DNA from: Rhodobiaceae bacterium UBA6963
GTDB lineage: Bacteria > Pseudomonadota > Alphaproteobacteria > RS24
Direction: 5' to 3'
Assembly: GCA_002450335.1 (NCBI GenBank)
Contig: DJZB01000045.1
Location: forward strand, 1-18,586
DNA length: 18,586 nucleotides
Shown piece after piece: positions 1-7,072 of the stretch; the stretch's first letter is position 1, and the number at the start of each line of letters is the position of its first letter. The notes beneath the pieces are model-generated. The model saw nothing but the letters and a program-made list of their open reading frames with translations. It was not told where the DNA came from and did not search any database. A program made the translations under genes and the position numbers.

Positions 1-1
1 G

Positions 2-85
2 ATGGATTTTACGCCGGACGAGGCCGAAGAAATTACGCGGGAATTGATTGCTGCCATTGCTTTAATTAAGGACAAAAGCGGGTGA
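2..85 (+). CDS. 3' end of an unidentified gene (partial)
   Basis: An open frame enters from the left edge and ends at TGA 83-85. Its last 27 codons are acidic and helical (they include DEAEEITREL and end IKDKSG). The ATG at 2-4 happens to be in frame, but at the window edge it is more likely internal. The stop overlaps the GTG start of the permease (GTGA), so the two genes are probably translationally coupled in one operon. A neighbour of an iron-type ABC permease is often the binding protein or ATPase, but this short tail does not let me say which, or whether it is either. Confidence 0.5.
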   Translation: MDFTPDEAEEITRELIAAIALIKDKSG

Positions 86-1692
86 CCGGAAAATCACTCT
101 TACGCCTTCTCGGTTTTTTGATTGTCCTTGCCATGCTGGCACCAATTCTGGGTATTGCATGGCTCACCATAGCCCCGCCCGAAATATCCGACAGCGCGAA
201 TGATGGCTTAATGTCATTTTTGATGACGACTGTATTGCCTTACCAATTCTTACAAACTCTTGGCCTCATGCTGGGCGTCGCGGTTATAACCCTGTTGGCC
301 GGAGTTCCGGCAGCTTGGTTTGTGACTTTCATCGACTTTCCCGGACGCAGGCATTTACAGTGGTTGCTATTACTGCCTCTGGCAATGCCGACCTATATCG
401 CCGCTTATGTGTTCGCAGAATTTCTTGATAAAGCCGGACCTTTTTATCAGCTATGGGTTTCAATTTTTGGAGACTATGTCTGGTACCCGTCACTCAACAG
501 TCTCGGCGGTGCCGTCTTTACCTTATCTGCTGTGCTTTATCCCTATGTTTATATGTCGGCGCGAACAGGTTTTATAAATCAATCTGCAGAATTAATGCAG
601 GCCGGACGCGTACTTGGCGCGTCGCAATGGATGAGTTTTCGTCAAATTGTCCTCCCCCTTTCACGACCCATGATAATTGTCGGCGTCGCCCTTGCACTGA
701 TGGAATGTCTGAATGATATCGGCGCCGTTGAGCATCTTGGGGTCAAAACTCTTACCGTCGGGGTTTATGAAACATGGTTGTCACGCGGCAGTCTTGAGGG
801 CGCAGCCAGAATTGCACTGATGTTGCTTGGCTTAATGGCGCTTTTATTACTGGTGGAAAGATATCTGCGCGCCGGTGGCATTGAACAAAAATCCAAACAC
901 AACCTTGCTCCTGTTTTGCATAAGCCCACACCTCTAATGCAAGGTGTCATTCTTATAATCAGCAGCCTGCCGTTTTTAATCGGCTTTGTGATGCCGGTTG
1001 TGTTGCTTGTCATCTTTTCTCTGGGGCGTTTTGAAAATGCCTATGGCCTACTCTCTGCAGCCACAAGAAGCATTCTCCTTGCCAGCATGACAGCCATCAT
1101 TGTTGTTGGTATTGGGCTTTTTCTGGCATTTCTGACGCGCATAAACGCACCGGGATGGTTTAACAAATCAATTCAAACTGCCTCATTGGGATACGCTATC
1201 CCGGGAACCGTCCTAGGGCTTGGTGTTTTGATTGTGCTGTCTCAGTTTGATAATTTGTCGTCCCAGCTTCTGAATATTTCATTTTTACCAATATTAAGCG
1301 GCAGTGTGTTTGCTTTGATATTTGCCTACTCTCTCCGTTTTCTATCAATTTCTTTTGGTACATTCGAGGCTGAATTGTCTCGTATCCCCAAAACTACTGA
1401 CATGGCCGCTAGCACCCTTGGTGCCAGGACACTTCAACTTCTCAAACTTGTCCATCTACCGATGCTGCGCCCTGCGCTCATAACAGCGTCGGTTCTGGTT
1501 TTTGTAGATACAATGAAAGAACTTCCGGCAACACTTATTCTAAGGCCGTTTAATTTCGAAACATTGGCAACACAGGTTTATAATTATGCGTCTGTAGGAC
1601 AGATTGAAGATGCCGCCCTACCCGCCTTAATCATTGTCGGGATAGGCATTATTCCTGTCTTTGTCGCATCTCGTAAGCTACATCACCTGTAA
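82..1692 (+). CDS. Ferric-iron-type ABC transporter permease, two fused permease domains (FbpB/SfuB-like)
   Basis: Inner-membrane permease of an ABC importer, 536 aa, the size usual for fused FbpB/SfuB/HitB-type Fe(3+) permeases. It contains about a dozen hydrophobic segments in two halves. Each half has an EAA-type loop that would contact the ATPase: about residues 169-195 (AELMQAGRVLGA, then IVLPLSRP) and about 440-463 (DMAASTLGAR, then LVHLPMLRP). The linker around 262-285 is polar. Translation starts at GTG, overlapping the previous stop. No ATPase or binding protein is complete in the window, so the substrate (ferric iron) is inferred from the family only; related fused permeases carry other ligands. 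The gene converges on the aldehyde dehydrogenase with 30 bp between stops and no clear terminator. Confidence 0.85.
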   Translation: MTGKSLLRLLGFLIVLAMLAPILGIAWLTIAPPEISDSANDGLMSFLMTTVLPYQFLQTLGLMLGVAVITLLAGVPAAWFVTFIDFPGRRHLQWLLLLPLAMPTYIAAYVFAEFLDKAGPFYQLWVSIFGDYVWYPSLNSLGGAVFTLSAVLYPYVYMSARTGFINQSAELMQAGRVLGASQWMSFRQIVLPLSRPMIIVGVALALMECLNDIGAVEHLGVKTLTVGVYETWLSRGSLEGAARIALMLLGLMALLLLVERYLRAGGIEQKSKHNLAPVLHKPTPLMQGVILIISSLPFLIGFVMPVVLLVIFSLGRFENAYGLLSAATRSILLASMTAIIVVGIGLFLAFLTRINAPGWFNKSIQTASLGYAIPGTVLGLGVLIVLSQFDNLSSQLLNISFLPILSGSVFALIFAYSLRFLSISFGTFEAELSRIPKTTDMAASTLGARTLQLLKLVHLPMLRPALITASVLVFVDTMKELPATLILRPFNFETLATQVYNYASVGQIEDAALPALIIVGIGIIPVFVASRKLHHL

Positions 1693-1722
1693 ATCAGCCT
1701 GACTGTTGAATCAGTTGAGCGG

Positions 1723-3144
1723 CTAGCTCCCTACAACGGCTTTGGATTCTAGAAACTCTTCAAGCCCATAGACCCCCCACTCCCGGCCATTGCCGGATTG
1801 CTTATATCCACCAAACGGAGCGGCAATATCTGAGCTTGCGCCATTCACACTGACATTACCGACACGCAATTGCGCGGCAATTTCATAAGCATGATCGCTA
1901 TCGCCGGACTGAATATAGGCAGCAAGGCCATAGATAGTATCATTGGCAATCTCAACGGCCTCTTCTTCTGTTTCATAGGGGAGAATAGAAAGCACAGGGC
2001 CAAAAATTTCCTCACGGGCAATCCGCATGTCATTGGTCACATTACCGAACACCGTTGGACGAATGTAATATCCTTTATCTACACCCTCGGGCATATCAGG
2101 GCCGCCACAAACCAGCTCGGCGCCTTCCTCAATTCCTGATTGTATCAGCCCACGAATTTTATCAAACTGAACCTTATTGGATACCGGACCAATAGTTGTT
2201 CCTTCTGCGTCCGGCTCACCGGCAACAACCTTTTCAGCAGTCGCCTTGGCAATTTCCAGCGCCTCAGCATGTTTGGAGGCCGGAACCAACATTCGGGTAG
2301 GTGCGTTACAGGACTGACCGGAATTGGTAAAGCATGTCATGACACCCTGCCTAACGGCACGCTCCAAATCTGCATCATCTAGAACTATGTTCGCTGATTT
2401 CCCGCCGAGTTCCTGCGACACACGTTTGACTGTATCTGCGGCAGCCTTAGCAATAAGCACACCGGCGCGAGTTGACCCCGTAAATGACATCATATCAATG
2501 TCAGGATGAGATGATAAATGCGACCCTGCAGTTGCGCCATCACCATTAAGCATATTAAACACCCCGGCAGGAACACCGGCTTCATCCATAATTTCTGCGA
2601 ATATAATCGCACTTAAAGGCGATACCTCGGATGGCTTGAGAACCATTGTGCAACCTGCCGCAAGCGCTGGCGCAACTTTACAGGCGACCTGATTGAGCGG
2701 CCAGTTCCAAGGTGTAATCAATCCGCAAACACCTACAGGTTCACGGATAATTTTTGCGCCACCAAGCTCACCGCCAAAATCAAACCCCTCAAGCACTTTT
2801 TTAATCTGAATAAAATGACCAAGCCCGGCAGGCACTTGTGCTTTTGCCGCCAGCATTCTCGGCGACCCCATCTCCATCATGACTGCTGCAATCAGGTCTT
2901 CCATTCGCGCTGAATAAACCTCAATGATTTTATCAATTAGTGCCAATCTTTCCTCTCGCGAAGTTTTTGAAAAAGCAGGGAAGGCAGCTTTTGCGGCAGC
3001 AACGGCTTTATCAACATCCTCAACACTGGCGAGAGTTATCTGTCCGCAGGCCATTTCGGTAGCTGGATTAATAACGTCGTGGGATAGACCATTACTTGCG
3101 TCGACCCATTCACCATTAATATAAAATTGTTTGTCATGATCCAT
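1723..3144 (-). CDS. NAD(P)-dependent aldehyde dehydrogenase family protein
   Basis: Oxidises an aldehyde to the carboxylic acid with NAD(P)+ in the cytosol; the real substrate cannot be told from sequence. The 473-aa protein has the complete ALDH signature: N147 in TPWNWP, K170 in VLKPSE, the cofactor loop FTGSTRAG (221-228), general base E245 in QELGGKS and nucleophile C279 in SGQSCNAPTR. The C-terminal EEIFGPVLSI and PFGGYKQSGNGRE motifs are also present. Start ATG 3144 has AGGAGG at 3155-3150 at good spacing. The gene stands alone on its strand, with a long non-coding region upstream. The subfamily resembles the broad-specificity enzymes often annotated as 3-succinoylsemialdehyde-pyridine or betaine-aldehyde dehydrogenase, but I would not name a substrate. 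Confidence 0.93.
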   Translation of the reverse strand: MDHDKQFYINGEWVDASNGLSHDVINPATEMACGQITLASVEDVDKAVAAAKAAFPAFSKTSREERLALIDKIIEVYSARMEDLIAAVMMEMGSPRMLAAKAQVPAGLGHFIQIKKVLEGFDFGGELGGAKIIREPVGVCGLITPWNWPLNQVACKVAPALAAGCTMVLKPSEVSPLSAIIFAEIMDEAGVPAGVFNMLNGDGATAGSHLSSHPDIDMMSFTGSTRAGVLIAKAAADTVKRVSQELGGKSANIVLDDADLERAVRQGVMTCFTNSGQSCNAPTRMLVPASKHAEALEIAKATAEKVVAGEPDAEGTTIGPVSNKVQFDKIRGLIQSGIEEGAELVCGGPDMPEGVDKGYYIRPTVFGNVTNDMRIAREEIFGPVLSILPYETEEEAVEIANDTIYGLAAYIQSGDSDHAYEIAAQLRVGNVSVNGASSDIAAPFGGYKQSGNGREWGVYGLEEFLESKAVVGS

Positions 3145-3377
3145 CCGACCCTCCTGAGATATGATTTGAAATGCATTTTTGATTAGCTGATGAACACCTC
3201 AATTAAGTATCTAATTAACAAAATTTAAGCCCTGATGACAACCTATCGACAAAATCTGTACAACCACAGATAGTAATACCACTATTTTTGTTGTGAAAAG
3301 ACAACGCTTGAACAAACAAACCCATAAAAAACAGAAAGTTATTGAACCTGTCTTTAACCTATCTTTACATTGATTAA
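3145..3377. other. Gene-free stretch upstream of the aldehyde dehydrogenase
   Basis: AT-rich intergenic DNA with no convincing reading frame. It should contain the aldehyde dehydrogenase promoter on the minus strand, but I cannot pick a convincing -35/-10 pair. One small inverted repeat is visible: ATCTGT (3254-3259), 6 nt, ACAGAT (3266-3271). Its right end holds the candidate promoter of the structured RNA described separately. Confidence 0.5.
3342..3370 (+). promoter_or_regulatory. Candidate promoter of the structured RNA
   Basis: TTGAAC at 3342-3347 (5/6 to TTGACA), a 17-nt spacer and the weak -10 TTACAT at 3365-3370. Transcription would begin near 3377-3378, exactly where the first predicted stem of the RNA begins. 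The -10 match is poor, so this is tentative. Confidence 0.35.
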
Positions 3378-3510
3378 GCGTGGCAAGGTTGTGTGAAGTA
3401 GCAAGTCCCGTAGCGTAAGATTATTGTTTAGTTACGCCACGCAAACCGGCATAAGTCCCTCCTCAGCCGGTCTGCCACGACTTCCTTTTGAAGTCGTGGC
3501 ACAATTTTTC
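3378..3510 (+). ncRNA. Candidate small RNA or leader RNA with an anti-Shine-Dalgarno loop
   Basis: No protein is evident in the first 100 nt, but a consistent fold can be drawn by eye. (1) GCGTGGC 3378-3384 pairs with GCCACGC 3436-3442; inside it GCGTAA 3413-3418 can alternatively pair with TTACGC 3432-3437. (2) ACCGGC 3445-3450 pairs with GCCGGT 3466-3471 and presents a 15-nt loop containing CCCTCCTC (3457-3464), complementary to Shine-Dalgarno sequences. (3) A 12-bp terminator hairpin follows. AAGTCCC occurs twice (3403-3409 and 3453-3459). Exposed CCUCC loops are a known feature of several alphaproteobacterial sRNA families, so a trans-acting sRNA is my first reading. Because DUF2256 begins 42 nt downstream, a cis-acting attenuator is the main alternative. 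I do not recognise it as 6S, SRP, RNase P or tmRNA. Confidence 0.5.
3473..3509 (+). terminator. Intrinsic terminator
   Basis: Perfect 12-bp stem TGCCACGACTTC (3473-3484) and GAAGTCGTGGCA (3490-3501) around the loop CTTTT, followed by CAA and five T (3505-3509). The minus strand has no T run after the hairpin, so it acts on plus-strand transcripts. No upstream plus-strand gene exists after 1692, which argues for a dedicated RNA ending here. Confidence 0.75.
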
Positions 3511-3517
3511 CAAATAT

Positions 3518-3547
3518 TTGACATCTATGATTTTCAAGCCACATACA
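3518..3547 (+). promoter_or_regulatory. Possible promoter of the DUF2256 gene
   Basis: A perfect -35 TTGACA lies at 3518-3523, right after the terminator. The best -10 at 18 nt is CATACA (3542-3547), which is weak. Transcription would start around 3553-3555, almost on the ATG codons, implying little or no leader. Confidence 0.3.
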
Positions 3548-3551
3548 TTCT

Positions 3552-3689
3552 ATGAAGATGCGAAAAAAAACTGACCTTCCGGAAAAAACTTGTTTGGTTT
3601 GCGGACGGCCTTTTGTCTGGCGTAAAAAATGGATAAAGGACTGGGAGCAAGTAAAATATTGCTCAGTCAGATGTCGCAACGGCAAATAA
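3552..3689 (+). CDS. DUF2256 domain-containing zinc-ribbon microprotein
   Basis: A 45-aa protein with the DUF2256 pattern: basic start, LPEK, C14-x2-C17 followed by GRPFVWRKKW, then W31 and C37-x3-C41 (YCSVRCR). The two cysteine pairs should bind one zinc. The function of DUF2256 is not known; in other genomes it is often found near cryptochrome/photolyase genes, which are not in this window. ATG 3552 and ATG 3558 are both possible starts, and neither has a clear Shine-Dalgarno. The next gene begins 17 nt after the stop, so the two probably form an operon. The gene is short and overlaps a spurious upstream extension of the next frame, so automatic annotation could miss it. Confidence 0.9.
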   Translation: MKMRKKTDLPEKTCLVCGRPFVWRKKWIKDWEQVKYCSVRCRNGK

Positions 3690-3706
3690 CTTTTCTGGAG
3701 ATGATT

Positions 3707-4033
3707 ATGGCACGCCCCTTACCCTTTACCGCCATCACCGATACCGGCGACAAATTTGATGTAGATTTCCCACTTCATGAGGCGACAGAAGCCCCTATGC
3801 GGGTTCATCAATTACTTGAAGATATCCTTGCCGTTGTCAGTAGGGAAGCACGACGTGACGGGATGGCAAACGGCGACGTACTTCAAGCCTGTGCGATGGC
3901 ATTGGCAATACGAGCTCGTGTCATTGTAGCTGACCCTGAAGTAACAACTTCTTTAGCGAAGGATCTTACTCTCGCTGCATTGGAGGCCGTTCAAGAGGCT
4001 GATGTTAGCTCACCACCTTCAGGATTAGCTTAA
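3707..4033 (+). CDS. Conserved-looking hypothetical protein, 108 aa
   Basis: I do not recognise the family. The protein is soluble, acidic and predominantly helical, with no signal peptide, transmembrane segment or cysteine pair. It opens with a short beta-like part (ITDTGDKFDVDF), followed by long helices (HQLLEDILAVVSREARRDG; DVLQACAMALAIRARVI), and ends in a flexible SSPPSG tail. The frame is open from 3629, but that part overlaps the DUF2256 gene. ATG 3707 has GGAG at 3697-3700 with 6-nt spacing and is preferred over ATG 3701. It lies 17 nt after DUF2256, so shared expression is likely. It faces the SDR gene with 7 bp between stops. Confidence 0.75.
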   Translation: MARPLPFTAITDTGDKFDVDFPLHEATEAPMRVHQLLEDILAVVSREARRDGMANGDVLQACAMALAIRARVIVADPEVTTSLAKDLTLAALEAVQEADVSSPPSGLA

Positions 4034-4040
4034 GCTATTT

Positions 4041-4814
4041 TTACGCCGGTATCTCTTGTCCATCCCAAGCAAACACTGATCCGCTTTGCGCGGTTGTCAG
4101 ATTATCCATCACATCTAAAAGATAATCTGCTGATTGCGACGGGGTAAAAAGTTTTTCAGGCGACACATTGCCCCTGAAAGGAGCTGAAAGGTTGGTTGCC
4201 ACCGTCCCTGGATGTAACCCGACAATCACAGCCTGTTTATATTTCATGCGTGCCTCCAGCGAAGCTGTTTTGATGAGCATGTTATGGGCTGCTTTGGACG
4301 CACGATAGGCATACCATCCGCCAATCTTATTGTCAGATATAGAACCAACCCGCGCCGACAGAGAGGCAAAAACAGACCTTTGATCGCGCGGCATAAAAGG
4401 TAAAAAATGCTTTATCAGTAGTGCCGGGCCAAAACTGTTAATTGCAAAGACTTTTTGGAATGCCTCGTTGGATAAATGCCGGATGCTTCTCTCCGGTTGA
4501 AGGCTGTTTTCTTCATCATGCAAAATTCCACTGGCATTAACAAACAGCTGAAGCGGAGCTCCATCATTTATATGCTCACCAACTTGCGCCGCGACATGAG
4601 CGATTGACTCCTCGTCACAGATATCAGCTTGCAGCATTTGAATGTCAGTAGTGCTATTGGCGTTTACATTCTCCTGTATTTTAGAGATATTTCTGCCCAT
4701 TAAAGTCAAACGTGAACAGTTTGGTGAGTCGGCTAACCGCGACGCCATAGCCGCCCCGATGCCACCACCGGCACCAAAAACAACAGCATGAAAATTTGGT
4801 AGAAAACTTTTCAT
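4041..4814 (-). CDS. Short-chain dehydrogenase/reductase (C-factor-like SDR)
   Basis: Classical-type SDR of 257 aa, a cytosolic NAD(P)-dependent oxidoreductase of unknown substrate. Seen: the cofactor-binding GAGGGIG (14-20), NASG (93-96), structural N126, the catalytic S153 in SLSARVGS, and the YxxxK pair Y170/K174 (YAYRASK). The DNKIGGWYAYRASKAA stretch and HPGTVATNLSAPF near residue 210 are typical of the CsgA/C-factor-like group. The first glycines follow an unusually short N terminus. It is transcribed divergently from the BVMO-like gene with 82 bp between starts, suggesting linked regulation and perhaps action on the ketone or alcohol used or made by that enzyme. Confidence 0.9.
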   Translation of the reverse strand: MKSFLPNFHAVVFGAGGGIGAAMASRLADSPNCSRLTLMGRNISKIQENVNANSTTDIQMLQADICDEESIAHVAAQVGEHINDGAPLQLFVNASGILHDEENSLQPERSIRHLSNEAFQKVFAINSFGPALLIKHFLPFMPRDQRSVFASLSARVGSISDNKIGGWYAYRASKAAHNMLIKTASLEARMKYKQAVIVGLHPGTVATNLSAPFRGNVSPEKLFTPSQSADYLLDVMDNLTTAQSGSVFAWDGQEIPA

Positions 4815-4843
4815 TGGTCTTTACAGTCTCTATTTGATTGATA

Positions 4844-4859
4844 CCCAGTTAATACTAGG
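4844..4859. promoter_or_regulatory. Possible operator between the divergent SDR and BVMO-like genes
   Basis: Imperfect palindrome CCCAGT-TAAT-ACTAGG (5 of 6 positions match between arms) in the middle of the 82-bp divergent gap. It is a plausible regulator site by position only. Confidence 0.25.
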
Positions 4860-4896
4860 TCATTTAAACTTAAAGCAAATCACCAGGAGCGACATT

Positions 4897-6363
4897 GTGA
4901 CGACAAATAACCCACGCATAGCTATTTTAGGAGCCGGCGTTTCGGGCATTTGTATGGCCATTAAGCTCAAAGAAGCTGGTTTTACAAATCTGGTTATTTA
5001 TGAAAAGGCCGACCGTGTTGGCGGCACTTGGCGCGAAAACACATATCCCGGAGTGTCATGTGATGTGCCCACACATTTATATTCGTTTTCTTTCGCCCAA
5101 AAATTTGATTGGCCAAAACTATATTCCGGCGGCGCAGAAATTCAGGCCTACCTTGAAGATGTATCAGAAAAATCAGGCATTATTCCTTTATGTCAATTTC
5201 ACTCAGAAATTACGGGGGCAACTTATCAAAATGATGAATGGATTGTCAGCATCACTGACGCATCAGGAAAAAACAAACAAGAAAAATTCGACTATGTTAT
5301 CTCTGGGCTAGGAGGCTTACATAGCCCGGCTTATCCAAATGTTCCCGGACTTGAGGATTTCCGGGGAGCTTCTTTCCATACAGCCAAGTGGGATCATAAT
5401 GTCGACTTAACTGGGAAGAAAGTTGCCATTATCGGAAATGCCGCCAGCGCCGTTCAGGCTGTTCCTGAGATTGATGATAAAGTTGCTTCTCTCACCGTTT
5501 TCCAGCGCACACCCAATTGGATGATGGACAGGGACAATAAAGAATATTCCGGCAGGGCCCTAAAAATTATGCGGTTATTTCCCATTATACCGCTATTGAA
5601 AAGATTAAGAACTTTCCTTTGGGCGGAATTTGTTCTTCATCCTGCTTTTCGTGAAAACAGCCTTATGCAAAAGTTTGCGCGCAAAAGAGCTGAGGCCTTT
5701 TTGAGGCAACAAGTAAAAGACCCTGAGCTTCTGAAAAAACTCATTCCGGACTATTCGGTTGGATGTAAGCGGGTACTGTTTGTCGACTCTTATCTTAAAT
5801 CTTTGCAAAAAGATCACGTGCAACTGGTTGACCGTGCCGTCAAAGCCATAACCAAACACGGCATTATTGATGCCGATGGTGATAGCCATAATTTTGACGT
5901 GATTATCTACGCCACAGGGTTCAACCCCTTTAACATTGTCTCATCAATGGAAGTAAAAGGACCTGACGGGTCAACACTTTCTGATTGCTGGCAGGAAAAT
6001 ATCCAGTCTCATAAAACGGTTGCTGTTTCAGGCTTTCCGAATTTCTTCATGCTTCTTGGGCCTAACAGCGCTTTAGGTCATAATTCAGTAATTTTAATGA
6101 TTGAGGCGCAAGTGAATTACATCGTCAAATGCCTCAAGAAAATGCGTAAAAATGGCTGGACGTCTCTCAATCCAAAAGCAGGAAGCCAAGACGAATTCAA
6201 TACCTTCATTCAAAAACAACTCAAAGGCACTGTTTGGCAGGGGAGTTGCTCAAGCTGGTATAAAGATAGCGACGGGCAGAATTTCACCATCTGGCCAATG
6301 TCAGCGACACGCTACATGATGAATATGCGAAAGCCGAATTTTTCTGAATATGACGTAAAGTAA
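4897..6363 (+). CDS. Flavin-containing monooxygenase, Baeyer-Villiger type
   Basis: Class B flavoprotein monooxygenase of 488 aa, expected to use FAD and NADPH to insert oxygen beside a ketone or to oxidise a heteroatom. Domains in order: FAD Rossmann motif GAGVSG (12-17), VGGTWRENTYPGVSCDVPTH (about 41-60), the BVMO fingerprint F155-x-G-x3-H161-x3-W165-D166, a second nucleotide motif GNAASA (180-185) and the late YATGF motif. The second motif departs from the common GTGASA/GSGATA, with Ala in place of the middle Gly. I prefer GTG 4897 because AGGAG (4885-4889) sits 7 nt upstream. An in-frame TTG at 4834 would add 21 residues not expected in the family. The substrate is unknown; the divergent SDR is a likely partner. 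Confidence 0.9.
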   Translation: MTTNNPRIAILGAGVSGICMAIKLKEAGFTNLVIYEKADRVGGTWRENTYPGVSCDVPTHLYSFSFAQKFDWPKLYSGGAEIQAYLEDVSEKSGIIPLCQFHSEITGATYQNDEWIVSITDASGKNKQEKFDYVISGLGGLHSPAYPNVPGLEDFRGASFHTAKWDHNVDLTGKKVAIIGNAASAVQAVPEIDDKVASLTVFQRTPNWMMDRDNKEYSGRALKIMRLFPIIPLLKRLRTFLWAEFVLHPAFRENSLMQKFARKRAEAFLRQQVKDPELLKKLIPDYSVGCKRVLFVDSYLKSLQKDHVQLVDRAVKAITKHGIIDADGDSHNFDVIIYATGFNPFNIVSSMEVKGPDGSTLSDCWQENIQSHKTVAVSGFPNFFMLLGPNSALGHNSVILMIEAQVNYIVKCLKKMRKNGWTSLNPKAGSQDEFNTFIQKQLKGTVWQGSCSSWYKDSDGQNFTIWPMSATRYMMNMRKPNFSEYDVK

Positions 6364-6367
6364 ATAC

Positions 6368-7033
6368 TTAAGAAACCTGACCAAGCGCCATATCAGATAC
6401 AAAGGGATTAGAGCGCCTTTCCTCACCAAATGTTGAGGTCGGGCCATGACCCGGAACGAAGGTAACATCTAGCCCCAATGGCCATAGTTTTTTGGTAATT
6501 GAATTGATAAGTTGCTGATGGTCACCTTTTGGAAAATCAGTACGTCCAATTGACCCTTGAAAAATCACATCTCCGACCATCGCAACATTGTCATCCGCTT
6601 GGTAGAAAATCACATGACCGGGCGTGTGTCCGGGGCAATGCACAACTTCAAATATCGCTCCCGCGGCTTCAACTTTGTCACCGTCTTCAAGCCACTGATC
6701 AGGAACAAATGTCTCAACATTTTGGAACCCATACATTTGTGCAGCTTCGGGGAGACCTTCAATCCAAAATAAATCATCTATATGAGGCCCAATGACCGGC
6801 AGCGACAATTCCCTTGCAAGTTCACAGACAGCGCCAACATGGTCTAGATGACCATGTGTGCATAATATCTTCTCTAACGTGATGTTGTTCTCAATGAGAA
6901 AATTACGAATGAGACTTAAATCGCCACCCGGATCCACTATACCGCCGCGCTTGGTTTCCTGAGACCAGAAAACTGTACAATTTTGCTGTAGTGGGGTTAC
7001 CGGTATAATTTGATAGCGAAGCATTTGGCTCAT
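6368..7033 (-). CDS. MBL-fold metallo-hydrolase, glyoxalase II-like (YcbL-type)
   Basis: Metallo-beta-lactamase-fold hydrolase of 221 aa, probably cleaving S-acyl-glutathione thioesters such as S-lactoylglutathione. Metal ligands are all visible: THGHLDH (H60, H62, D64, H65), H136 in HCPGHTPGH, D155 in VGDVIF and H196 in VPGHGP. At about 220 aa it has the shorter YcbL-like length rather than the approximately 255 aa of classical GloB. Start ATG 7033 has no strong ribosome-binding site. It is the last gene of the redox operon, 39 nt after the peroxidase. Its stop is 4 bp from the stop of the convergent BVMO-like gene. GSH or bacillithiol preference cannot be judged. Confidence 0.88.
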   Translation of the reverse strand: MSQMLRYQIIPVTPLQQNCTVFWSQETKRGGIVDPGGDLSLIRNFLIENNITLEKILCTHGHLDHVGAVCELARELSLPVIGPHIDDLFWIEGLPEAAQMYGFQNVETFVPDQWLEDGDKVEAAGAIFEVVHCPGHTPGHVIFYQADDNVAMVGDVIFQGSIGRTDFPKGDHQQLINSITKKLWPLGLDVTFVPGHGPTSTFGEERRSNPFVSDMALGQVS

Positions 7034-7072
7034 TAATCGAGATTATGGAAATAATCGAGAAAAGCTTATGAA

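Noticed and set aside
1693..1722. Terminator between the convergent permease and aldehyde dehydrogenase genes
   Set aside because: Only a weak interrupted stem (ACTG/CAGT) without a T run is visible.
3428..3685. Minus-strand 85-codon frame over the structured RNA and DUF2256
   Set aside because: It runs antisense to the DUF2256 gene and the terminator hairpin, has no ribosome-binding site and shows no recognisable domain.
3629..3706. N-terminal extension of the 108-aa protein
   Set aside because: It overlaps DUF2256 in another frame; ATG 3707 has a well-spaced GGAG, and the extension reads like out-of-frame coding sequence.
4834..4896. TTG start adding 21 residues to the BVMO-like protein
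   Set aside because: GTG 4897 has AGGAG at ideal spacing, and the FAD motif then sits near residue 12, as usual in the family.
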